A stretch of DNA of 64,000 nt. Source: an uncultured Eubacterium sp. (GTDB taxonomy: Bacteria > Bacillota > Clostridia > Lachnospirales > Lachnospiraceae). The stretch spans positions 32,577-96,576 of the forward strand of contig CAJUBQ010000004.1 in NCBI GenBank assembly GCA_910584595.1, read 5' to 3'. Of this stretch, positions 44,069-52,860 are shown one piece after another. Under the pieces are notes generated by a model, which had not been told where the DNA came from, did not search any database, and saw only the letters and a list, made by a program, of their open reading frames with translations. The position numbers and the translations under genes are program-made. Position 1 is the stretch's first letter; every line of letters begins with the position of its first letter.

Positions 44069-45523
44069 GTGAAAGAATTGCTGATTGAACTGGATGTCCA
44101 TGCAAAGATTTCACTTTATGAGCAGATTTACGAATATATCAGACGAATGATTATGGATGGCAGCCTTTCCTGTGGGGAAAGGCTGCCATCTGCGCGTTTG
44201 CTGGCTGTTCAGCTGCAGGTCAGCCGTAGTACGGTAGACGCGGCGTATGCGCAGCTTGTCAGTGAGGGATATTTGAAGGCAAAACGCGGCAGCGGTTACT
44301 TTGTGTGCGATGTCGGTGCGCTGTTTCATTTTACGGCAGGCCATGATCGTGAAAAAGGAGACAATGATTTTTCAAAACAGCGCAATGCCGCAAGCCGCGT
44401 CACACAAAATCATAGTTTGAATATGATCTATAATTTCCTGCCGGGACAGATTGATGACAGCGGCTTTGCATATAATGCATGGCGGAAATGCGCAAAAGAA
44501 GCTCTGCTTGATCTGGAGACCAGTCATCGTCTGCTTCCGGCAGGACATCCGCAGGGAGAGTATGAGCTTCGGGTGGCGATTGCCGCTTATTTATGCCAGG
44601 CCAGAGGTGTACACTGTGAACCGCAGCAGATCATTATTGGGGCAGGGAATGAATATTTGCTGCAAATGCTTGCACAGATTTTAGGCGGGCCGCGTACCGT
44701 AGCAATGGAAAGCCCGACTTATTTGCAGGCATATCATACGTTTTGTAATATCGGCTATGAAGTAAAGGCAGTTCCGATGGATATGGAAGGAATGCAGACG
44801 GAGAAAATTCCAGACGAAGCAATGACTCTCGTTTATGTAATGCCGTCTCATCAGTTTCCGCTTGGAACCGTAATGCCTCTGCGGCGCAGGCTGCAGCTTC
44901 TGACATGGGCAGATGCAGGCTCACAGCGGTATATTATCGAAGACGATCATGACAGTGAGTTTCGTTATAAAGGCAGGCCGATTCCGGCGCTGCAGGGCAT
45001 TGCGGCACAGGAGAGGGTCATATATCTGGGGACGTTTTCAAACAGCATTATGCCGTCTATCCGTATCAGCTATATGGTTCTGCCACAGCCATTGCTGGCA
45101 GAATATGAAAAAAGATGCGGCTTTTATGCATCAACGGTATCAAGGCTGCAGCAAATCACGGTATGCAAATTTATGGAGCAAGGCTATTTTGAGCGTCATT
45201 TGAATAAAATGCGCGGCATTTATAAAGCAAAGCATGATCTGCTGCTGTCGCTGCTCAAGGAAAAGCAATGGGTGCATCGTATTTATGGAGATCATGCAGG
45301 GCTGCATCTTGCGGTGGAGCTGAATTGTATGTATACGGAAGCCGAGATCATTGCGCGGGCGCGTTCGTATGGGCTGTATGTGCAGGGCATGTCGGAGTGT
45401 TATCTTGCAGGAAGCAAAAAGCCGGATAAAAGGCCGATTCTGCTGCTTGGATTTGGCAGTCTTACGCAGGAGCATTTGCGGGAAGGAGTAAAAATTTTAG
45501 AGAAGTGTATGATATATAAATAG
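44069..45523 (+). CDS. MocR-type regulator (GntR wHTH plus aminotransferase fold) lacking the PLP lysine
   Basis: The 484-residue protein has an N-terminal GntR winged helix (about 10-80; LYEQIYEYIRRMIMDG, LPSARLLAVQLQVSRSTVD) and a C-terminal fold-type I aminotransferase domain (about 115-480). The usual PLP-lysine segment of MocR proteins (GTFSKS) reads GTFSNS; codon 325 is AAC (45041-45043). It therefore cannot form the normal internal aldimine. The start is a GTG at 44069 after GAGGAGG. Target genes are unknown; it might act on cutC or the genes around it. Confidence 0.9.
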   Translation: MKELLIELDVHAKISLYEQIYEYIRRMIMDGSLSCGERLPSARLLAVQLQVSRSTVDAAYAQLVSEGYLKAKRGSGYFVCDVGALFHFTAGHDREKGDNDFSKQRNAASRVTQNHSLNMIYNFLPGQIDDSGFAYNAWRKCAKEALLDLETSHRLLPAGHPQGEYELRVAIAAYLCQARGVHCEPQQIIIGAGNEYLLQMLAQILGGPRTVAMESPTYLQAYHTFCNIGYEVKAVPMDMEGMQTEKIPDEAMTLVYVMPSHQFPLGTVMPLRRRLQLLTWADAGSQRYIIEDDHDSEFRYKGRPIPALQGIAAQERVIYLGTFSNSIMPSIRISYMVLPQPLLAEYEKRCGFYASTVSRLQQITVCKFMEQGYFERHLNKMRGIYKAKHDLLLSLLKEKQWVHRIYGDHAGLHLAVELNCMYTEAEIIARARSYGLYVQGMSECYLAGSKKPDKRPILLLGFGSLTQEHLREGVKILEKCMIYK

Positions 45524-45556
45524 CAATCGTTTTTAGAGAAAGGCAGGAAAAAATAT

Positions 45557-46306
45557 ATGAAGTCAGATTACATATTGGAATGCTGTGTAGACAGCGTAGA
45601 ATCAGCATTGGCGGCAGCTGCGGGAGGAGCTGACCGACTGGAGCTGTGTGCGGCGCTTGTGATAGGGGGAACGTCTCCGGGCATCGCTTTGTTTGAACAA
45701 ATCAAAGAAAACTGCAGTTTGCCGGTTCGTGTGCTGCTTCGGCCGCGTTTTGGAGACTTTCTATACACGGAACATGAATTTCAGATTATAAAAAGAGAGG
45801 TGGAACTGTTTGCACAGGCGGGAGCGGATGGTATTGTGATCGGATGTCTGAAAGCGGATGGCAGCCTGCATATGGAACGGATGCGGGAGCTGGTATCGGC
45901 GGCAGGAGATTTGGGCATTACACTGCACCGGGCGTTTGACGTATGCGCAGATCCGGTACAAACTTATGAACAGGCGCAGGAACTTGGCATTGATACAATT
46001 TTAACGTCCGGACAGGAAAAAGACTGCCTGACGGGGCTGCCGCTGCTAAAAAGGCTGAGTGAGCTGCAAAAAAGGACAGGCGGGCCGCAAATTATGGCTG
46101 GCGCTGGAGTGACGCCGGAGGTTATCAGAAAGTTTCGTATGCAAACGGATATAAAGGCTTATCATCTGTCTGCCAAAAAGTTGGTTGATAGTGGGATGCG
46201 GTACCGCAGAGAAGGAGTTCCTATGGGTATTGCGGCTATGAGTGAGTATCAGATTTTTCGGACAGATCAGGAAATTGTGGAGCAGGCAAAGCTGGCGTTA
46301 GAGTAG
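45557..46306 (+). CDS. cutC: CutC family protein (copper homeostasis)
   Basis: This 249-residue TIM-barrel protein has the CutC signature: LECCVDSVESALAAAAGGAD at the N-terminus, LRPRFGDFLYT, LHRAFDVCADP and ILTSGQ. The name derives from a copper-sensitivity phenotype; the biochemical role remains uncertain. It is 33 bases after the MocR-type gene, in the same direction. Confidence 0.92.
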   Translation: MKSDYILECCVDSVESALAAAAGGADRLELCAALVIGGTSPGIALFEQIKENCSLPVRVLLRPRFGDFLYTEHEFQIIKREVELFAQAGADGIVIGCLKADGSLHMERMRELVSAAGDLGITLHRAFDVCADPVQTYEQAQELGIDTILTSGQEKDCLTGLPLLKRLSELQKRTGGPQIMAGAGVTPEVIRKFRMQTDIKAYHLSAKKLVDSGMRYRREGVPMGIAAMSEYQIFRTDQEIVEQAKLALE

Positions 46307-46337
46307 CGTTGGAACATATTTGCGCAGAAAGGAAATT

Positions 46338-47201
46338 ATGATGAAAAAGGGTATTGGATTTCTTTTAATATTAGGATTTGTCATAGGATTATTAAAGGTA
46401 AGTTATGCTGAAGAAAAAGACGGGAATAGAGCGGCCGGCAGCAGGAGTAATCAGCGGATGCGTGGTTATTCTGATCTTATGCAGAAAGATTTAGAGAATT
46501 ATTTTTCAGATGCGGTGGCAAAAGAATTGATTCGTGAGAAAAAGATTCATACAGCTAACGATATTCAATTTCTATATATGGAAAAAGGAGATTTTTCAAA
46601 AACTACGTCGGAGGAACGATTGGCTGTATTTTCGGTTTTAAATACACCACATACAGGCGGATTAGATCAAAAGATCATGGCAGTTTTTTCCAAAGAAGGT
46701 AAGTTGCTGGATTATCAGGCGCTTGCAGGAGATGATGTAGCTTTTTATGAGTTTTGGCATCAGGATGGAACAAAATACATCATGGTTTCTTCCATTTCTG
46801 TTTATCAGGGGATAGAGAAGCAAACGCTGGCGATGTATCATGTTAATGGCAGTAATTTTGAGGAGATTTCTATGGATTGTTTGGAGTTGCCGGACGATTC
46901 ATTTGTGGCTTTTGCAGGAAATGATACACTGATATATTATAAAAAGCCGCTTTCAGACAGGGTGGAAGCGCCAACGTATGCATACAAAGATATGAAAATA
47001 TATATGATATTAAAATGGAATGGAAAGGGTCAGTTTGCAGAAGAGTATAAAGATATAAAAACAGCGTGTGTACTGCCGGACAGGCAGCACACACGCTGTT
47101 TTTATATTTTATGTCATTGCTGTTTTTCTGCTTCCTGCATCTTCATAGCGCGTACTTTTAACGGCAGTCCAAATAAGGTAATAAAACCTTCTGCATCATG
47201 A
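46338..47201 (+). CDS. Secreted or membrane-anchored protein of unknown function, with read-through tail
   Basis: The frame codes for 287 residues. A signal peptide or anchor (about residues 4-24, ending VSYAEE) is followed by a soluble domain that I do not recognise. The natural-looking protein ends near EEYKDIKT (about 47060). The frame then has no stop: it crosses the terminator hairpin at 47056-47102 and runs 88 bases into the 3' end of the convergent argG gene, with a Cys-rich, unlikely tail. A lost stop codon or a small frameshift is probable. ATG at 46341 is equally possible. Confidence 0.7.
   Translation: MMKKGIGFLLILGFVIGLLKVSYAEEKDGNRAAGSRSNQRMRGYSDLMQKDLENYFSDAVAKELIREKKIHTANDIQFLYMEKGDFSKTTSEERLAVFSVLNTPHTGGLDQKIMAVFSKEGKLLDYQALAGDDVAFYEFWHQDGTKYIMVSSISVYQGIEKQTLAMYHVNGSNFEEISMDCLELPDDSFVAFAGNDTLIYYKKPLSDRVEAPTYAYKDMKIYMILKWNGKGQFAEEYKDIKTACVLPDRQHTRCFYILCHCCFSASCIFIARTFNGSPNKVIKPSAS
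47056..47102. terminator. Strong bidirectional terminator between the secreted-protein gene and argG
   Basis: A perfect 15-bp stem (AAAAACAGCGTGTGT, 47056-47070, with 47088-47102) is extended inside by CTGCC and GGCAG. The A-run and T-run at the ends serve both directions. Confidence 0.9.
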
Positions 47202-48334
47202 TGATCGTATAAATCGCCTGTTGTAAAGCTTGCCAATGATTCGCTGTAGAGGGAATATGGAGACGTCGTGCCAGCTTTTATAATGTTTCCTTTATAAAGC
47301 TTGAATTTAACTTCTCCGGTTACGTATTTTTGTGTGGATTCCACAAATGCCTGTACTGCTTCACGCAGTGGCGTAAACCACTTTCCTTCGTATACAATCT
47401 GGGCCATTTTGTTACCCATATCTTTTTTTACGTCCATGGTTGCGCGGTCAAGCACAAGCTCTTCCAGCTGTTTTTGCGCTTCCATTAGAATTGTTCCGCC
47501 GGGAGTTTCATAAACCCCGCGGCTTTTCATGCCAACGACGCGGTTTTCTACGATATCTACAATGCCGATGCCGTGTTTGCCGCCGAGACGGTTCAGCTCA
47601 CGGATAATGTCAGATACTTTCATCTGCTTGCCGTTGACGGATGCAGGAACACCTGCTTCAAAGGTCATCGTTACGTATTCGCCTTCTTCCGGCGCTTTTT
47701 GCGGAGTTACGCCAAGCACTAACAGGTGATCGTAATTTGGCTCGTTTGCCGGATCTTCCAGTTCCAGCCCTTCGTGGCTGATATGCCATAAATTGCGGTC
47801 ACGGCTGTAGCTGTTGTCAGCTGAGAATGGAAGGTCGATGCCGTGAGCCTTGCAGTATTCGATCTCAGATTCACGCGAGTCCATGGTCCATTTGTCGTCG
47901 CGCCATGCAGCGATAATTTTAAGATCAGGCGCCAGAGCCTTAATCGTCAGTTCGAAACGAATCTGGTCATTTCCTTTGCCGGTAGCGCCGTGGCAAATAG
48001 CGCTGGCGCCTTCTTTTCTTGCAATTTCCACTAATCTTTTTGCAATGCCCGGGCGCGCCATCGAGGTGCCGAGCAGATATTTGTTTTCATAGACGGCTCC
48101 TGCCTGTACACATGGAATAATGTATTCGTCACAAAATTCATCTGTAATGTCTTCAATGTATAATTTTGCAGCGCCGGATAATTTTGCGCGTTCTTCCAAA
48201 CCGTCCAGTTCGCTTTCCTGCCCGCAGTCTACACAGCAGCAGATCACTTCATAATCATAGTTTTCTTTCAGCCAGGGAATGATGGCTGTTGTATCCAGTC
48301 CGCCGGAATAGGCTAAGATAACTTTTTCTTTCAT
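47114..48334 (-). CDS. argG: Argininosuccinate synthase
   Basis: This enzyme joins citrulline and aspartate using ATP, the penultimate step of arginine synthesis. It has 406 residues. The P-loop-like ATP motif is LAYSGGLDTTAII; ICHGATGKGNDQIRFEL and TSMARP are typical. It is transcribed away from argC with a shared control region between them. argH is not in the window. Confidence 0.97.
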   Translation of the reverse strand: MKEKVILAYSGGLDTTAIIPWLKENYDYEVICCCVDCGQESELDGLEERAKLSGAAKLYIEDITDEFCDEYIIPCVQAGAVYENKYLLGTSMARPGIAKRLVEIARKEGASAICHGATGKGNDQIRFELTIKALAPDLKIIAAWRDDKWTMDSRESEIEYCKAHGIDLPFSADNSYSRDRNLWHISHEGLELEDPANEPNYDHLLVLGVTPQKAPEEGEYVTMTFEAGVPASVNGKQMKVSDIIRELNRLGGKHGIGIVDIVENRVVGMKSRGVYETPGGTILMEAQKQLEELVLDRATMDVKKDMGNKMAQIVYEGKWFTPLREAVQAFVESTQKYVTGEVKFKLYKGNIIKAGTTSPYSLYSESLASFTTGDLYDHHDAEGFITLFGLPLKVRAMKMQEAEKQQ

Positions 48335-48388
48335 GGTAATTAAGTCCTTTCTGAAAATAGTTTAGTTGTTTCTTTATCACTGTTTATT

Positions 48389-48417
48389 AATATACAACAC
48401 TTGGCCTGGAAACGCAA
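48389..48417 (-). promoter_or_regulatory. Putative promoter of argG
   Basis: On the minus strand, TTGCGT (48417-48412) and TATATT (48394-48389) are separated by 17 bases. Confidence 0.55.
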
Positions 48418-48560
48418 GTGATAATTTATGCATGAAAACAAATAAATATGCAAAAAATTTAGCATATGTGCGCTGTCGCATTGTCGCCAGCCAGCGATGG
48501 AGCCAGATCGGTTCCTTTCTACGTATTGCAGGTTGACAAATATTCAGTGCAATCATCTGT

Positions 48561-48618
48561 TATGCATAAAATGAAACAATAATTATGCATAATGCATACA
48601 ATTATGCATAATTATGCA
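48561..48618. promoter_or_regulatory. Cluster of ARG-box-like operators between argG and argC
   Basis: Several TGCAT/ATGCA half-sites lie in tandem. The best is the perfect palindrome TGCATAATTATGCA (48605-48618), which has the spacing of ArgR boxes (TGAATnnnnATTCA) with one changed base in each half. ArgR/AhrC control of both divergent units is inferred. Confidence 0.6.
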
Positions 48619-48646
48619 CAAAACGAGAAAAAAGTGCAGAAAGAGC

Positions 48647-48675
48647 TTGTACTTTTGTCCTATTTATATTAGTAT
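48647..48675 (+). promoter_or_regulatory. Putative promoter of the argC operon
   Basis: TTGTAC (48647-48652) and TAGTAT (48670-48675) are separated by 17 bases, directly downstream of the ARG-box-like cluster. Another weak candidate lies nearer the gene. Confidence 0.4.
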
Positions 48676-48750
48676 AGACTTTGTTTCGTTGAAAAATTGT
48701 TTTTATGTGAATTTTATCTGAAAGGAACTTTGTGAAAATTTGTGTAGATT

Positions 48751-48790
48751 GCATGATATTATATAAAATCGCATGATATCATATAAATCA
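48751..48790. repeat. Two tandem 20-bp repeats in the argC leader
   Basis: Units 48751-48770 and 48771-48790 both start GCATGATAT and differ at few positions. The second contains the palindrome ATGATATCAT. They lie just before the argC ribosome binding site and may form an additional operator or an mRNA structure. Confidence 0.6.
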
Positions 48791-48822
48791 GATAAATGAA
48801 GAGTATGAAGAGGTGGATGAAA

Positions 48823-49878
48823 ATGGTGAAAGCAGGGATTATTGGCGCTACCGGATATGCAGGTGCGGAATTAGTCCGGATTCTGACCGGACATAAAGAG
48901 GTGGAAATCAAATGGCTTGGTTCCAGAAGCTATATTGATAAAAAATATGCATCCGTATATCAAAATATGTTTGAACTCGTGGAAGGGAATTGTCTGGATG
49001 ATAATATCGGTGAATTGGCAGACAAGGTTGATGTTGTGTTTACAGCGACGCCGCAAGGATATCTGGCCTCTGTGATGAAAGAAGAATATTTGGAAAAGGC
49101 AAAGTTTATTGACTTGAGTGCGGACTTTCGTTTTAAAGATGCGGATGTCTACGAGCATTGGTATCAGATCGAACATAAGTCTCCGCAGTTTATGGAAGAA
49201 GCCGTATACGGACTTTGTGAGTTAAATCGTGAAAAAGTAAAGCAGGCAAGGCTGGTAGCGAATCCGGGCTGCTATACGACATGTTCGATACTGGCCGCTT
49301 ATCCGCTTGTAAAAGAAGGGCTGATAGATCCGGATACGCTTATTGTAGATGCAAAAAGCGGTACTTCTGGCGCAGGAAGAGGAGCAAAGGTTAACAATCT
49401 TTTTTGCGAGGTCAATGAAAATATAAAAGCTTATGGGATTACGACGCACAGGCATACGCCGGAAATTGAAGAACAGCTTGGTTATGCGGCCGGACGCCGG
49501 ATTACCATTAATTTTACACCGCATCTTGTACCGATGAACCGAGGGATATTGGCGACCGAATATGCGTCTTTAATCAGAAAGCCGGATGGAAGCCTGCCGA
49601 CTGAAGAGGAGATCCGTTCGGTTTATCAAAAATATTTTGCACAGGAGAAATTTGTGCGCGTGCTGCATCCAGGCGTATTTCCGGAAACAAAATGGGTGGA
49701 AGGCAGCAATTATGTAGATGTGAACTTTCAGATAGATACACGTACCGGACGCGTTATTATGATTGGCGCACTTGATAATCTTGTAAAAGGAGCCGCCGGA
49801 CAGGCAGTGCAAAATATGAATCTGATGTTTGGGCTGCCGGAAGCCGAGGGACTGCAGCTCGTGCCTTTGTTTCCTTAA
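48823..49878 (+). CDS. argC: N-acetyl-gamma-glutamyl-phosphate reductase
   Basis: This is an NADPH-dependent enzyme of arginine synthesis. It has 351 residues. The Rossmann loop is IIGATGYAGAELVRIL, and the catalytic cysteine lies in VANPGCYTTCSILA. GTSGAGR and HRHTPEIEEQLG are typical. The ATG at 48823 (MVKAGIIG) is chosen from several in-frame starts because AGGTGG is 6 bases upstream and it fits the family N-terminus. Confidence 0.95.
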   Translation: MVKAGIIGATGYAGAELVRILTGHKEVEIKWLGSRSYIDKKYASVYQNMFELVEGNCLDDNIGELADKVDVVFTATPQGYLASVMKEEYLEKAKFIDLSADFRFKDADVYEHWYQIEHKSPQFMEEAVYGLCELNREKVKQARLVANPGCYTTCSILAAYPLVKEGLIDPDTLIVDAKSGTSGAGRGAKVNNLFCEVNENIKAYGITTHRHTPEIEEQLGYAAGRRITINFTPHLVPMNRGILATEYASLIRKPDGSLPTEEEIRSVYQKYFAQEKFVRVLHPGVFPETKWVEGSNYVDVNFQIDTRTGRVIMIGALDNLVKGAAGQAVQNMNLMFGLPEAEGLQLVPLFP

Positions 49879-49921
49879 AAAGAAAGGCGAATATACAACG
49901 TAAAAAGTAAGGGGAGTAAAC

Positions 49922-50413
49922 ATGGACAAAGGAAAAACAGCCGGACAACAAAATATGCAGCCGGAAATAAAGATCAGAGCAATGCGTATCGAAGACTATC
50001 CTCAGGTACGTGCGTTGTGGATGACAATCCGAGGGTTTGGTATCCGTTCCATTGATGATTCGTTAGAAGGGGTCAGCCGTTTTTTAAGGCGCAATCCTTC
50101 TACAAGCGTGGTGGCGGAAGCAGCCGGACATGTAATCGGAGCGATTTTGTGCGGTCATGACGGCAGGCGCGGCTGTTTTTATCATGTGTGTGTACGTGAA
50201 GATTTCCGCAAACAAGGAATTGGAAAAGCGATGGCAGTGTTTGCAATGAAAGAGCTGCAAAAAGAAGAGATTAATAAAGTATCTCTGATTGCATTTAAAC
50301 AGAACGCAGTCGGCAATCATTTTTGGAAAAGTGTTGGGTGGACATTTCGGGAAGATTTGAACTATTATGATTTTACACTCAATGATGCCAATATTACACA
50401 GTTCAATCAGTAA
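49922..50413 (+). CDS. GNAT family N-acetyltransferase in the arginine operon
   Basis: The 163-residue protein has the GNAT acetyl-CoA loop VREDFRKQGIGKAMA (motif A, about residues 92-106) and the late strand FWKSVGWTFRED. It resembles the YpeA-like group. It takes the place in the operon where argJ (ornithine acetyltransferase) is normally found between argC and argB. It could be an N-acetylglutamate synthase or an unrelated acetyltransferase; sequence alone does not decide. Confidence 0.88.
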   Translation: MDKGKTAGQQNMQPEIKIRAMRIEDYPQVRALWMTIRGFGIRSIDDSLEGVSRFLRRNPSTSVVAEAAGHVIGAILCGHDGRRGCFYHVCVREDFRKQGIGKAMAVFAMKELQKEEINKVSLIAFKQNAVGNHFWKSVGWTFREDLNYYDFTLNDANITQFNQ

Positions 50414-50461
50414 ACATACCATTCCCGGACTGCATAAATAAAATACCGGACAGATAGTTTC

Positions 50462-50493
50462 GTAACAGTTTTATGAGTTATCTGAACGGTTAC
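50462..50493. repeat. 32-bp inverted repeat, family A unit
   Basis: GTAACAGTT to GAACGGTTAC; read in reverse it matches the first 32 bp of the 137-bp element at 7730 with only a few differences. It lies between the GNAT gene and argB. Flanking direct repeats are not exact. Confidence 0.7.
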
Positions 50494-50519
50494 ATGTTTT
50501 TAGAAAGAAGGAGATAGAA

Positions 50520-51419
50520 ATGCCGGAAAGATCTATGGATGAAGTATTAAAAAAGGCGGAAGTGCTTATTGAAGCGCTGCCGTATATTCAGCGTTTTAAC
50601 CGCAAAATAATTGTCGTAAAATATGGCGGCAGCGCAATGGTAGATGAAAATTTAAAGCGCAGTGTGATCGAGGATGTTACACTGTTAAAGCTGGTTGGTT
50701 TTAAGCCGATTATTGTACATGGCGGCGGTAAGGAAATCAGCCGATGGGTGGAAAAATCAGGGATGGAGCCGAAGTTTGTCAAAGGGCTGCGTGTGACAGA
50801 TGAGCCTACGATGGAGATTGCGGAGATGGTGCTGAATAAAGTGAATAAATCTCTTGTACAGCTGGTAGAACAGCTGGGCGTGCTGGCGGTGGGCGTCAGC
50901 GGCAAAGACGGCGGGATGTTAAAAGTTGAAAAAAAATTTGCTGACGGAGAAGACATCGGCTTTGTAGGAGACGTAAAAGAAGTAAATCCAAAAATTTTAT
51001 TTGATTTACTGGAAAAGGATTTTCTGCCGATTGTAGCGCCGATTGGATTAGATGATGAATATAATACTTACAATATCAATGCAGATGACGCGGCATGTGC
51101 GATTGCCAGAGCCGTATCAGCAGAAAAGCTTGCATTTTTAACAGATATCGAAGGGGTATATAAAGATCCGAAAAATCCCGCAACGTTAATTTCAGAGCTG
51201 CCTGTATCAGAAGCAAGGGAATTGATGGAAAGCGGTTTTATTGGAGGAGGAATGCTTCCAAAACTGAACAACTGTATCGACGCAATCAACAACGGCGTAT
51301 CCAGAGTGCATATTTTAGACGGAAGAATCCCGCACTGTCTGCTGCTGGAAATCTTTACAAACAGAGGAATCGGGACTGCGATTTTAGGGGATAAGGAGAC
51401 GAAATTTAATCATGAATAA
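50520..51419 (+). CDS. argB: Acetylglutamate kinase
   Basis: This enzyme phosphorylates N-acetylglutamate, usually the feedback-controlled step. It has 299 residues. KIIVVKYGGSAM and IIVHGGGKEIS are the amino-acid-kinase motifs, and FIGGGMLPKLNNCIDAI the C-terminal one. The N-terminal helix (MDEVLKKAEVLIEALPYIQRF) is of the type seen in arginine-inhibited hexameric enzymes. It overlaps argD by 8 bases. Confidence 0.96.
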   Translation: MPERSMDEVLKKAEVLIEALPYIQRFNRKIIVVKYGGSAMVDENLKRSVIEDVTLLKLVGFKPIIVHGGGKEISRWVEKSGMEPKFVKGLRVTDEPTMEIAEMVLNKVNKSLVQLVEQLGVLAVGVSGKDGGMLKVEKKFADGEDIGFVGDVKEVNPKILFDLLEKDFLPIVAPIGLDDEYNTYNINADDAACAIARAVSAEKLAFLTDIEGVYKDPKNPATLISELPVSEARELMESGFIGGGMLPKLNNCIDAINNGVSRVHILDGRIPHCLLLEIFTNRGIGTAILGDKETKFNHE

Positions 51420-52608
51420 TATGGAATACAGGAAGGAAGCCGAACAGGCGATTTTACATACTTATAACCGTTTTCCGGTTGTATTTGAACGGGCAGATGG
51501 AGTATATTTATACGATACGGACGGGAAAAAATATCTGGATTTTGCATCAGGCATAGGCGTTATGGCTCTTGGATATAACAAGAAAGAATATAATGAAGCG
51601 CTGAAAAACCAGGTAGATAAACTGATGCATACGTCCAATCTGTATTATAACGTTCCGATTATCGAAGCTGCAAAAAAGGCGCTGGAAGCTTCTGAAATGG
51701 ATCGTATTTTCTTTACGAACAGCGGAACGGAAGCGGTAGAAGGCGCGATAAAATCCGCTAAAAAATATGCTTATACGAGAGATGGCCATGCGGGACATGA
51801 AATCATTGCTATGCACGAGTCTTTTCACGGAAGAAGCATCGGCGCTTTATCTGTGACCGGTAATGCGCATTATCAGGAACCGTTTGAACCACTGATGGGT
51901 GGTGTAAAATTTGCCAGTTTCAATGATCTGGAAAGTGTAAAGGCACAGATCACAGATCAGACGTGTGCGATCATTTTGGAAACCATCCAGGGGGAAAGCG
52001 GGATCCATCCGGTGAGCCGTGAGTTTTTAAAAGGGGTGCGCACTCTATGTGACGCACATGATATCTTATTGATTTTAGATGAAATCCAGTGCGGAATGGG
52101 ACGAACCGGGCAGATGTTTGCATGGCAAGGTTATGGAGTGAAGCCGGATATTATGACGGCAGCCAAAGCGCTGGGCTGCGGTGTTCCAGTCGGTGCGTTT
52201 TTAATGACCGAACGGGTAGCGCAAAAATCATTAGCGCCTGGAGATCATGGCACGACTTACGGCGGAAATCCATTTGTCGGCGCAGCAGTCAGCAAAGTAT
52301 TCGACTTATTTGAGCAAATGCATCTTTTGGATCATGTCAGAAAAGTGTCTGTTTACCTTGAAAAAAAACTGGATGAAATTGTGGAAACCTATGACTTTTT
52401 GAAACAGCGTCGTGGGATGGGGCTGATGCAGGGAATCGTTACAGATATCAGTTCAGCGGAAATATCTGCAAAAGCGCTTGAAGCAGGGCTGATTGTAATA
52501 ACAGCCGGAACCGATGTCATAAGGATACTGCCGCCGCTTGTGATTACAGAAGCGGATGTGGATGAAATGACTGAAAAATTTACAGCTGTTCTTGACACGT
52601 TTTTGTAA
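51412..52608 (+). CDS. argD: Acetylornithine aminotransferase
   Basis: This PLP enzyme converts N-acetylglutamate semialdehyde to N-acetylornithine. It has 398 residues. The PLP lysine is in IMTAAKALGCGVPVGAF; FTNSGTEAVEGAIKSAKKY and LILDEIQCGMGRTG are class III aminotransferase marks. It starts inside the end of argB (ATG at 51412), implying coupled translation, and is followed by a terminator. Confidence 0.95.
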   Translation: MNNMEYRKEAEQAILHTYNRFPVVFERADGVYLYDTDGKKYLDFASGIGVMALGYNKKEYNEALKNQVDKLMHTSNLYYNVPIIEAAKKALEASEMDRIFFTNSGTEAVEGAIKSAKKYAYTRDGHAGHEIIAMHESFHGRSIGALSVTGNAHYQEPFEPLMGGVKFASFNDLESVKAQITDQTCAIILETIQGESGIHPVSREFLKGVRTLCDAHDILLILDEIQCGMGRTGQMFAWQGYGVKPDIMTAAKALGCGVPVGAFLMTERVAQKSLAPGDHGTTYGGNPFVGAAVSKVFDLFEQMHLLDHVRKVSVYLEKKLDEIVETYDFLKQRRGMGLMQGIVTDISSAEISAKALEAGLIVITAGTDVIRILPPLVITEADVDEMTEKFTAVLDTFL

Positions 52609-52679
52609 ACGATAACAAAAAAGACATTTTTAAGCTGTAGATAGGCTATAGATGAGCTATTTATGAGCTATTTACAGAT

Positions 52680-52705
52680 AAGACATCTGGGAAGATGTCT
52701 TTTTT
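52680..52705 (+). terminator. Rho-independent terminator after argD
   Basis: AGACATC (52681-52687) pairs with GATGTCT (52694-52700), followed by TTTTT. Confidence 0.8.
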
Positions 52706-52805
52706 GTTGTATATTATATTTGTTTTGCTTGCATTCCTTGCCAGTATGCTGTTTGACTGGTGCTAGAGCGTGTTTGAAAAATCAAAAAAATATGATAAAA
52801 TCCTC

Positions 52806-52836
52806 TTGACTCTGACGTAACGTAATAGATTAAAAT
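52806..52836 (+). promoter_or_regulatory. MerR-type promoter with 19-base spacer and operator
   Basis: TTGACT (52806-52811) and TAAAAT (52831-52836) are 19 bases apart, the long spacing typical of MerR-activated promoters. The spacer contains TGACGTAACGT, a dyad like those bound by TipA/Mta-type activators. This suggests self-activation of the downstream gene. Confidence 0.7.
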
Positions 52837-52860
52837 GATATTGCATGGGAGGGATAAATG

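Noticed and set aside
52641..52680. Tandem GAGCTATTTA words after argD
   Set aside because: Only two imperfect short copies in AT-rich sequence; too little to support a feature.
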